DNA of 64,000 nt, taken from contig NC_059547.1 in the NCBI RefSeq assembly GCF_905220415.1, positions 2,554,501 through 2,618,500 of the forward strand, in the 5' to 3' direction. Under the pieces are notes generated by a model. The model ran no database searches. It saw only the letters and a program-made list of their open reading frames with translations, and was not told where the DNA came from. This document shows positions 34,901 through 43,725 of the stretch, in pieces. A program made the translations under genes and the position numbers. The stretch comes from Colias croceus. Its lineage: Eukaryota > Arthropoda > Insecta > Lepidoptera > Pieridae. Within the stretch, counting starts at the first letter, position 1. Each line of letters starts with the position of its first letter.

Positions 34901-36810
34901 TACTGTGTTTTTATAGCTTGTTAATTATCGACTTAATTAGGTCAAAGCCACGATCAAAATTGAAGAGCACTTAAGTGCCTCGAGTAAAATTTTAATCAAT
35001 TTTTCTCATAAAAATGATATTTCCAGAGTAAATGGGCAATAAACGTAATATAATGAGAAATTATTGTAAAAGTTTTAAAAGGTTCTTTCTACAAAGTAAA
35101 TAATGCCTAGATTTACTTTTATATCTGTAAGTTTATTTGAAGAAGTGAAAGGTAAAGTATTTCAATATTTATAATAGTTTATATAATAATATTATTTTAT
35201 ATAATTATATAATTATTATTATTTTATATAATTTTATATAATAATAATATAATTTAATATTTATCTATGAATAAAAGATCACTAAATTGAATTTTGTTTG
35301 TTAAGTTATTGTCTCAAACTTAGATAGCGAAATAAAACGGGAATATTATTCAAATAAATTAATTTTTGTTTCTGTACTAATATTATAAATCTGAAGAGTT
35401 TGTTTATTTTGCTTGGCTGTACGCGCTTAACTCAGGAAACTACAGATCCGTTTAAAATTATTTCAGTGTTAGATAGCCCATTTAATAGACAGGTCCACAC
35501 AAAAACCTCGCGAAACATTTTCCGCGCGAAACAGGTCGGTCCGTGTGCCACGTACCTCGACTAAGGAAAATGGCGGCTCTCGCGTTTTCCTAGGCAAAGC
35601 CACGACCACACAGACCGAACCGTTTCGCGCAGCAATTGTGGGGACCTGCTTACTATTTATTACTAGCTGTGCTTCGCGGTTTTACCCGCAGTGCTCCGCT
35701 CCTGTTGGTCTTAGCGTGAATCGTGATGATATATAGCCTTCCTCGATTAATTGGCTATCTATAAGGTCGAAAGAATTTTTCAAAACCGACCAAGTTCCTA
35801 AGATTATCGCGTTATATTAGTATAGATATCATAAAATACTGCATGGTTTCATTGAGTTAATATGTATGTATTATGCTTATTTAACAATTATATCTTACCT
35901 CTCAAAGAGAAGAGGTTCCTCGCAAATATAGGTTCTACCTCCTCATCCGTGAATCCGCGGTGGTCGAGGAAATAGTCAAAGTCTTTTATAATTATCTTCT
36001 TTATCAATTCAATGTCTTTCACTAGTACTACTGGATTCATAAACTCAAATTTACCAACGAATCTGTAACAAAAGAAACAATTTTTATAAACGAAAAGCAT
36101 GCAATTTTTCACTAATGTAATAAACACATATATGAATTATAATATTTATAGCAGAGAGTAACATAAAATATAGGACAGGTTTTTTTCTCTCAATTACACA
36201 ATAATTGTAATGTATTCTTTAAATGTAAATTGTAACTTCTTTTTTATTCTAATAAGTAACTATTTATTAATAATATGTGCTTATAGCTTATATTTGAGTA
36301 TATTTCATTCGTAAAAATTTTAGCTTACATTTGTTGTCACAATAATTGTAATGTATTCTTTAAATGTAAATTGTAACTTTTTTTTATTCTAATAAGTAAC
36401 TATTTATTAATAATATGTGCTTATATTTGAGTATATTTCATTTATAAAAATTTTAGCTTACATTTGTACAAATAGCTTGATTGTAATTAAAAAAAAAAAA
36501 AAACTTAAAAAGTCGACAAAATCTAAACAGTGGACACAAAGGATGAAAACAACTCTTAACGTTATAATTAAACCCTATATTATACACTTTTAATAAATAG
36601 CGTAACCAACCTTTCATTAGGGAATGTATTGTAATATTTCTCCAATTCATAAACAATATGGTGTTTCCTCGCTATAGCTGGCCATATGTTCCCAACAAGG
36701 GGAATCGGGTCGATTTGGCGAACTCCATTTGCTGTGAATCTTGAATAAATTTGCCGAAGATATATGTAAATTGTGGCCAATATCACACCCGTCCATATTA
36801 GAAAAATCAT
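28988..36810 (-). CDS. CYP9A: Cytochrome P450, CYP9A type (gene 3)
   Basis: Third tandem copy. Exons: 36611-36810, 35899-36062, 33834-33971, 32711-32910, 32010-32145, 30886-30984, 30008-30229, 29682-29782, 29436-29604, 28988-29154; 531 residues plus TGA. All landmarks are present: N-terminal anchor, WKDMR, AGFETIS in the I-helix, EVLR, PERF, and PFGGGPRNCIG with Cys475. Sequence particular to this copy includes RYANDV in exon 4 (shared with gene 4, where genes 1 and 2 have RFTNDV), WPAALQLD after ExxR, and IHKGELVIMP at the start of exon 9. These lie near substrate-contact regions of P450s, so substrate range may differ; this is inference. Its 3' UTR is about 225 nt to the shared poly(A) signal, shorter than in genes 1 and 2. 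Its promoter carries an inverted rearrangement, and its leader intron holds two MITEs. Confidence 0.95.
30245..30312 (-). repeat. SINE tail fragment, intron 6 of gene 3
   Basis: Shared with gene 2 at 19684-19742 (flank CGAATATCAATGAATCATCG) and absent from gene 1. Confidence 0.6.
32176..32343 (+). repeat. SINE tail fragment, intron 4 of gene 3
   Basis: Same insertion as in genes 1 and 2. Here the junction with the intron is uninterrupted, giving the pre-Helitron state of the gene 1 site. Confidence 0.6.
32993..33170 (-). mobile_element. Helitron fragment, followed by a second CTAGCTTCCGCCC-type end
   Basis: Two Helitron-like ends in tandem in intron 3 of gene 3: CTAGCTATGCTTCGCAG at 32993 and CTAGCTTCCGCCCACGAC at about 33164. 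The second type recurs at about 44038. Confidence 0.5.
35490..35648. mobile_element. MITE with CAGGTCCACACAA ends
   Basis: About 159 bp with ends CAGGTCCACACAA and TTGTGGGGACCTG, GC-rich inside, in intron 2 of gene 3. It interrupts a Helitron-type element starting near 35378 (CTGAAGAGTTTGTTTATTTTG), so it is the younger insertion. Confidence 0.55.
35663..35828 (-). mobile_element. Helitron, non-autonomous
   Basis: Minus-strand element ending AACCGCGAAGCACAGCTAG; 5' end near TATCTATACTAATATAACG. About 70 bp from exon 2 of gene 3. Confidence 0.55.
36200..36466. repeat. Tandem duplication (~135 bp unit) in intron 1 of gene 3
   Basis: Two nearly identical copies, about 36200-36335 and 36340-36466, both containing TGTATTCTTTAAATGTAAAT and GTAACTATTTATTAATAATA. 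The second lacks a few bases (TAGCTTA). Confidence 0.75.
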
Positions 36811-36970
36811 GATCTGTTGAAATAAGAAAACTTAAATTATTTGTGAAACATTTGTACAAAAATTCTGAAAGACCAACGTGTCTAAGTGGCAGGCACCTCA
36901 CGAAATAATGGGAAGACAATTAGATTTTCTGAATCAAAGGTGTCAAACCCATAGTATGTTTTTTATTATA

Positions 36971-37124
36971 GCGCGCAAGAGCAACTTTTGTCTCCGCAAC
37001 TATTTTGTCTCTCCCATCAACTCTATGGGGAGTTGCGTCGCTACGTGCGCGCACTTTCATACTAGCCCATAGAGTTGATGAGAGTGACAAAATAGTTGCG
37101 GAGACAAAAGTTACTCTTGCGCGC
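36971..37124. mobile_element. Foldback MITE (TA target)
   Basis: 154 bp whose arms of about 60 nt pair almost completely (GCGCGCAAGAGCAACTTTTG against CAAAAGTTACTCTTGCGCGC), between TA repeats; leader intron of gene 3. Its transcript would form a long hairpin. Confidence 0.75.
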
Positions 37125-37467
37125 TAGCTCTTAGTATTATAAAAAAAAAATATGCTAGAGCGACGTATCTTGTGAAAAATAAATTAGGTGACCTTCTGTG
37201 ACCAATGTCTTGTGCGTAACAGTAGTACCTAATGTGGTAGTAATGAAATAGAATCTGATCTGATAGTTAGAGATCTAGAGATTTAATTTAATTTAATTTT
37301 TTATGTTTTGAATAGTTTACAAAAGCTTTTATATGATTTTCGTATAGACGGTTTTGCAAATAATTTATGAGTCTTGTTCTAAGGTCTTGTTTCTGAAACT
37401 GTGGGGCACAAATTGTTCAAGCATTCCCCAGTAAGGTTAAAAAGTATACAGCTCGATTACAAAATAC

Positions 37468-37826
37468 AGGATGAGTGGGAGAAGGGTGTAAAGCTTTAAG
37501 GCGAAACTAGCATAGACAATTTAGAACTTTTTAAGCCATGGTTGTCTTAGACGAAGTCTGACTGGTTTTTTAAACTAATTTTGATGTCTTTTTAGCAAAA
37601 AATAGCCATTATTTTACATTTTTCGGCTATTATGGCCAAATTAAATGATAATTTAGTTGTTATTTATTTTATTTTATTTAAATAATGTGTGAGCAATCCC
37701 GCAAAACAAGATTTGACCGTCTGTATCATAATTTTTTTAATAGTTTAAACTTGATGACTTAAAAGGTTCTAAATTGTCTCTATTAGCTTCGCCTTAAAGC
37801 TTTGCACCCATCTCCCAATCACCCTG
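37468..37826. mobile_element. MITE, Tc1/mariner-like, 359 bp
   Basis: Inverted ends CAGGATGAGTGGGAGAAGG / CATCTCCCAATCACCCTG with long subterminal complementarity (GACAATTTAGAAC...GTTCTAAATTGTC) between TA repeats, in the leader intron of gene 3. Gene 2 has an uninterrupted equivalent (ACAAAATATACTTAGG near 26482). Confidence 0.7.
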
Positions 37827-37940
37827 TATAATAGCAAATAAAGTTTTTAATTACTTGATTATAAGGGATGCTAAAATATAAAGAGTCCTATCAGTTTACA
37901 AATAAAACAATACATTAATTAATAATCATAGAACACTTAC

Positions 37941-38155
37941 TGCCTATGAGTACGTTATGTTTGTTTACACAAATAGAACCAACGAGACACGTTAGCGATG
38001 AATTGCAACACGTAAATAATACAAACCAGACAACGACAACCTGTTTTATTTGAATGAGATGAATCACGTTGACGACCGAAGTCGACGTGATTCATTCAAA
38101 AAATCCTGTACTACGATAACGAATCGTAGTACAGGGTGCTTGATTTTAAATATTT
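37941..38155 (-). promoter_or_regulatory. Leader exon and rearranged promoter block of gene 3
   Basis: The donor GCA|GTAAGT at 37941 and the leader agree with gene 1. Upstream, the block between the GTGATTCATC segment and the GTAGTACAGG segment is expanded by inverted copies of both, giving two hairpins (38059-38097 and 38105-38135). The TATTTAAAA-like edge (about 38141-38149) is kept, so spacing between it and the leader is about 50 bp longer than in gene 2. Effect on expression is unknown. Confidence 0.5.
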
Positions 38156-38184
38156 TTATTTGCATTATCTATAAACATATAGGT

Positions 38185-38365
38185 ATGAATCTGTAGAAGG
38201 GTCAATTCTGTAAATTGAAAATATTGAAAAAATAAATATCAGGGGGTGTTACTTGATCGATACCAAACCCAAATATGTGATTAAAAAATTTTTTGTCTGT
38301 CTGTCTGTCTGTCTGTATATGCTAACATCACGTGAAAACTAACGGTTCGATTTCGATTTCGTGAT
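38185..38365 (+). mobile_element. Fragment of the Helitron-like element at 22605-23100
   Basis: Matches its first ~180 bp, including a short TCTG tract, then breaks off at a 10-bp-arm palindrome (TTGTAACGAA at 38367). Confidence 0.55.
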
Positions 38366-39510
38366 ATTGTAACGAATGTTAATTCGTTACAATGTCGTTA
38401 TCGTTAATATACGCCCAAAATTTATTTATATTTATGCGGAAAAGACACAGCTAAGAAAATTATGCTAACATAATACAACCATATTATATTTTTTTTTGTA
38501 ATGAATATAATCAAAAACACTCTATATACATAAAAGGATCAAGAAGTTTATCAATAGATAAGCGAAAATAATTTATAAATAATCTATACATATTATAGTA
38601 AAATCGTACATGTATATATTTCGTTATATGTATAATGTATATACCTACATTTATATCTGGGTTTATTATTTTTTCTTATCAATATGGTCGATAAACAATG
38701 AGATGTCAATATCGTCGATAAACAATTACCTGTAGTAAGATCAGTCTGTTAACAAGTCTTTTAGCTAAGTGCCTGTTTGTTTAGAAGGACTTTATAATAT
38801 GTTGATCTTGGCTATTGCAAAGTTGTTGTTGAACTATGTAATAATATAATATATAATATAATATAATTTAATTTAATATTTGCCACATAACCAGACGATG
38901 AACTTAATAAGCGAAACTCAAACTTAAAACTCAAACATTAATTTATTCAATTAGGTTACTATTTAGTAGCACTTTCGAATCGTCATTACATAAGTATTTT
39001 AACATTTACCACCGATTCGGAAAGCAGTATGTATCTATGGAGAAAAATCGGCAAGAAACTCCATAGTTGCTCTTTTAAACAATCTATACATACATATAAT
39101 AAAATCGTAGGAAAGTCAAAACTGAACATATTTTTTTTAAAGAATACTTGGGCCGATATCTATAATCGATATAGGAGCCAAAAACATATTCATGGTTACT
39201 TGTAAAACACTATAGCAACCTCGCAGGACAAGATAAGCTAAAATCATAATTAACAACATTAATAATTTTTCTACGACTTTTGATAATTTGTTAGATTTTA
39301 TTTTCATACACAAATAAATATTCATTTAATTTTCCGTTTGAATATTATAAACTCTACGCGCATCCCACTGCGGATGCACGTAGATCAAACGGAGCGGCGC
39401 GGCGCTAGCGCTGTAAAATATGCTCCTGAAATTCAGCTTCTATAAAACTTATAAAAATTTAATGTTTATTTTTATCTAATATAAAAGCTCCTTTTTAGAT
39501 ATAAAAAAAA

Positions 39511-39710
39511 ATGTGTGCGTGTACTAGTGTACACACGTAAGAAGTGAAACTTCTTTATGATTTTTTCAAAAAAAAAATATTATATGCAACTTTACAGAAA
39601 TACGTCGAATCACGCGTGGTAACTGGTAGGGATAAGAAAAATATGGCGCGTAAAGAAAAAATGTTACACTCAATTTTTTTGCAACCCCGATAAAGAAGTT
39701 TCACTTCAAT
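39511..39710 (-). mobile_element. Helentron-like element, subtype B (reference copy)
   Basis: Minus strand: TTGAAGTGAAACTTCTTTAT, body with GCGCCATATTTTTCTTAT and CCACGCGTGATTCGACGTAT, inverted ATAAAGAAGTTTCACTTC, hairpin GTGTGTACACTAGTACACGC, ACACAT and a T-run. The best copy for defining the family. Confidence 0.65.
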
Positions 39711-40398
39711 AACCAAAACAACTTTTTTATTAAAATTTAGTACCTTGGGAAGATATCTATGTTTTAATAGGAAATATACATAATATTGTACATAAAGGAA
39801 ATTATGTTACGATTTAATACATAAACACAGTATATTTATTAGGCGGCCGTCACTCAGCAGTGATCTTTTTCAGGCATCATTTCAGGAAACTAGCTGCATT
39901 TATTTTTCACAGACACAACCATTTATTTATTTTAAGATAGGATTAGTAGTGTAAGTAAGTAATAAAATAATTTTTACAATTTTTTTGTTCATATTTCTGA
40001 GCAGAGCAATGAAGGCAACTGAAGCGAAAACGGGAAAATTCCATTTTTTAAGCTTCCGTCGCGTGTGCAACCTTAATGGTTAAAGCTACACAGAAATTAT
40101 GTATGACAAAAATGTAACTCCCGATAGCTTAGGAATGCGAAGCTTTCTGATTATTATGTATTATTGTCTACTCTTACATTTATAACACTCGCAGTCGTGA
40201 GTCGTCCCTAATTAAAAAAGTTAACATTATTAACTGTTCGATCGACCTTATGGACGGGTAACATTAATTGATATTAACACTCTTAGTCTTTGATAATTAT
40301 TTTATAATAAGATTCCTTTTGTTGTCATTTCATAAATTTTTTTTTATTTTTTTTTATTCAACAACTGTTCAGACATTTGACCGCGATCTCGCCTGATG

Positions 40399-40592
40399 TT
40401 AAGCTCGATGCGGTCCACTTGGTTGGCATGCCTGATCAGAGAGGTATAGCCTATTCACTCTTTTCTTGAATAGATCCAGATTGTACTCATTTGGAAATAC
40501 AGTAGGAGGAAGGGAATTCCACTCCTTCGCAGTTCTAATCAGAAAAGTGTTTTGATAACGCTTGGTGCGCACTCGAGGGATGTCAACTACGA
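40399..40592 (-). pseudogene. LINE C-terminal tail (jockey/CR1-type)
   Basis: The minus strand encodes RYQNTFLIRTAKEWNSLPPT, then VFPNEYNLDLFKKRVNR and a stop shortly after. The pattern R..Y..SF..R....WN.LP..V......NLD.FK.R.N is the usual end of insect LINE reverse-transcriptase ORFs. The 5' portion is absent, as in 5'-truncated insertions. The following 3' sequence includes TCAGGCGAGATCGCGGTC, echoed at about 52230. Confidence 0.7.
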
Positions 40593-41604
40593 AGGAACTA
40601 CTAAATAAGTATTAGATATTTTGGTAATGTTTAACTATTCGTTCAAATTTCAAATTATTAGTAGTTTATATTTTATTTATTTTAGGTGAAGTAGTAGTTA
40701 GTATATTATGTAGTACGTAAAGATTTCGATAAGTAAGGCTAATTTACGTTCTTTTTTTTTAAGTTTTAATTTCATTTACCTGCATCAATGCCACCTGAAA
40801 TTACGTCGATGCGCCGATACAGTTTTATCGGCATTCAGAAACACAAAAATATTCAGTATTCTATTCAATAAAAAAAATATTCAATGTACAGTTTTGACTT
40901 TTCTACGATTTTATCATATGTATAGATTTGGTGACAACACTAAGCAACCTTAGCATATTTTGCATTGGGTAGCAAAAGTTAACTGCCGGCGGCATCGTGC
41001 GATATCTAAGGCATTGCCCTATTGCAGGAAATATTGTAATACTGTGCCCGGGCTCCATCAACGAATGTAGATGTTCCGTATTGTGATATTTTTCAACAGT
41101 ACTGTAGATTGACATATTAGGTACAATATTTCCCTACTAAAATATGAAAGTTTATATCTGTTAGGTACATCAAAACAACTAAACCGTGAGGACGGACGTA
41201 GGCTACTTTTAAAAAAAAACGACGAATGACGTAAAACTACGGAATCGCGGATGAAGTCGCGGGCAACAGCTATTAATTGTTATAAATAACGACAAAGTCA
41301 AGGCTGAGGATATACATCAAATTATTGCACCATCACTCCTTTATAATGGACCTTTCTTATGATTTAATATGCTTCCTTAACTTCATAATAATGAATGAAT
41401 AAACGAATGAAAATGTATTTATTATAAATGTAAGAAAATATGTTCATAGTTAACATTTAACAGAGATTGTTCATGGTCACCTCATCGGTAAAAACGAAAT
41501 CTACCAGCCAACATATAAAAAAATTGGTTCAATATCTAAAAGGGCGTAGCTATTCCACACTATGGCATATTGCAATACACAAAAGCTCTCTTTTTTATTC
41601 TTTA

Positions 41605-41846
41605 CTAGCTTTCCACCCGCAGCTTCGCCCGCGCAGTCAAAGAAAAACCCGCATAGTTCCCATTCCCGTGGGATTTCCGGGATAAAACCTATCCTATTTC
41701 CCGTGGTAAAAAGTAGCCTATGTCTTTTTTCGGGCATCAAAATATCTCTATACCAAATTTCATGCAAATTGGTTCAGTAGTTAAGGCGTGATTGAGTAAC
41801 AGACAGACAGACAGAGTTACTTTCGCATTTATAATATTAGTATGGA
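41605..41846 (-). mobile_element. Lep1-type Helitron, full length
   Basis: Minus strand from TCCATACTAATATTATAAAT to the hairpin GCGGGCGAAGCTGCGGG and TGGAAAGCTAG. Almost the same as 7739-7980, so both moved recently. Confidence 0.8.
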
Positions 41847-41877
41847 TTAGCACTTCATATACAATTTCATTGCAATT

Positions 41878-42136
41878 AAATAAATAAATAAATAAATATT
41901 ATAGGACATTATTACACAAATCGACCTAGTCCCACAGTAAGCTCAATTAAGGCTTGTGTTGTGGGTACTAGGCGACGATAAATATAATATTTAATAAATA
42001 CATATATAGATAATAACACCCAGACCCAAGAACAAATAATTGAGTTCATCACACAAATATTTGCCCTGACCGGGGATCGAACCCGGGACCGTCGGCTCAG
42101 TAGGCAGCACTTTACCACTGCGCCAACCGCGTCGTC
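41878..42136 (-). mobile_element. tRNA-derived SINE
   Basis: Minus strand: A box GGTTGGCGCAGTGGTAAAG, B box GGTTCGATCCC, an unrelated body with GGTGTTATTATCTATATA, and a 3' tail of repeated ATTT. The tRNA-like head does not fold into an intact cloverleaf, so it is not a functional tRNA. Confidence 0.75.
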
Positions 42137-42317
42137 AAATTTCTAAATAGTTTCTTCAAATAATATTTCGTTGCGCAACACGAAAGGTTAACCCTAATAG
42201 AGAATGTCCCCTAATAGGATTTAGAGGGATTTAATAGGTTAGGTTTATGTTAGGTCATAAAATATTATATTAGGCTTCTTAGCTCAAATTGACCCGTAAA
42301 ATTGTATGAAGACGAAT

Positions 42318-43030
42318 AGGCCGGGTTCATACAGAGCGAGTAGTCTTGCGCAACATCTCAATAGGCGTTAACTACACACAGAGCGAGCAGCCCCTAGAAG
42401 TAAGTCAATAGGCAGGCCCACACAGAGCGAGCAGCCGCACGGAGTCGACTATGTATAATATTTTATATAGACTCGAAAAATTTTCCTCGCGCCGCTGTTT
42501 TCCACTGAGGGCTGAGGCATGTCCACGCTCACCGAGCTGCTCTGCGCAGCAACTTCTTCGCGAGGCTGCTCGCACTGTGTGAACCCGCCTATTGTCAAAG
42601 ACTGCCTTGCCTCGCCTAAATTTCATCGTTAAACGTCTACATTAGGTTAAGATTTTAATCTCCTTACTCCCCTTACTAAAACTAGTTTTAGCTCTTACTC
42701 GCTACACAATTATTGAGTAACAATCTAAATACAAATTCTCTTGGTGGACGTGCTTCAGCAGTGGAAAACAGCGGCACACAGAAAATGCTTTGAGAGTCTA
42801 TTGAGTTACTTAACTAGGCTGTTTTCTCTGAGAAAATCCGCCTATTGAATTGCTTCGCAAGGCTGCTCGCTCTGTACGGACCTACTGACTGAAATGCTTC
42901 GCGAGGCTGCTCAATCTGTGTGGACCAATGAGTGATATGCTTCGCGAGGCTGCTCGCTCTGTGTGGACCTACTGACTGAAATGCTTCGCGAGGCTGCTCG
43001 CTGTGCGTGGACCTACTGACTGAAATCACA
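42318..43030. repeat. 44-bp tandem repeat with inverted partner copies
   Basis: From about 42850 to 43025, a ~44-bp unit (TGCTTCGCGAGGCTGCTCGC, TCTGTGTGGACCTACTGACTG) is repeated about four times. Inverted versions (ACAGAGCGAGCAGCC) lie at about 42330-42435. The region is a large foldback with GC-rich arms. A single related unit is at about 59800-59860. Confidence 0.65.
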
Positions 43031-43725
43031 TACAGAAGAGAGCCCAATGAACGTTACTTACAACATTAACTGCCAAAAAAGGCTCTAGGACTACTTTTGC
43101 GTACTGAGTGATCGATATACAACGTAAACAAATTTTACTCTCATTTAACTATAAGAGGAAAATGTTATATAATATTTAACACAACACAACATGGTTTGGA
43201 ACCCTAAAAATGCTACAAAGCTGCATCATGCTGATGTATTAAACAAGTGTCAACACTCTTGATATGGAATTAGAGTAGATATTGTTTAATTTAGCTCGTA
43301 AACGTCGCAACTATCTAAAAATAAAACAATGAAACTTTATTAACAACGATTTATTGATAAGCAGAGATAGTAACAGTGGTTTATCCGCAGACATTACTTT
43401 TCATTAATTTTGTCTCTTAAATTTGCATACAAAATACAAAATAACTAAAAAGGAATGAGTTTTTTTTTTTTAATTTCATCTTCTCTTTTTTTTCTAAATG
43501 ACAAAATTTTACATTTATATTGTTAAAATTGATAAATGTGGCATCATTTCTAACTTAATAATGTTATTTTTAACATACTTCTTTTATTGATACAGTTTTC
43601 TCACATTCATTCCTAAAACCTTAATATATATTCTTACAAATTAGTATTCATGAAATATTAAAAATATTTTGGCATCACGTTGATACATGATTTTTTTCGT
43701 CTTCATAGTTAATTATTTTTACAAT

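Noticed and set aside
41878..42136. Possible second tRNA gene
   Set aside because: It has A and B boxes, but the acceptor stem does not close and the body and ATTT tail are those of a SINE.
42405..43047. Two minus-strand frames of 73 and 77 residues
   Set aside because: Both are translations of the 44-bp foldback array.
43336..43341. Poly(A) signal for gene 4
   Set aside because: AATAAA occurs here on the minus strand about 385 nt after the stop, but several equivalents are nearby and no conservation with genes 1-3 singles one out.
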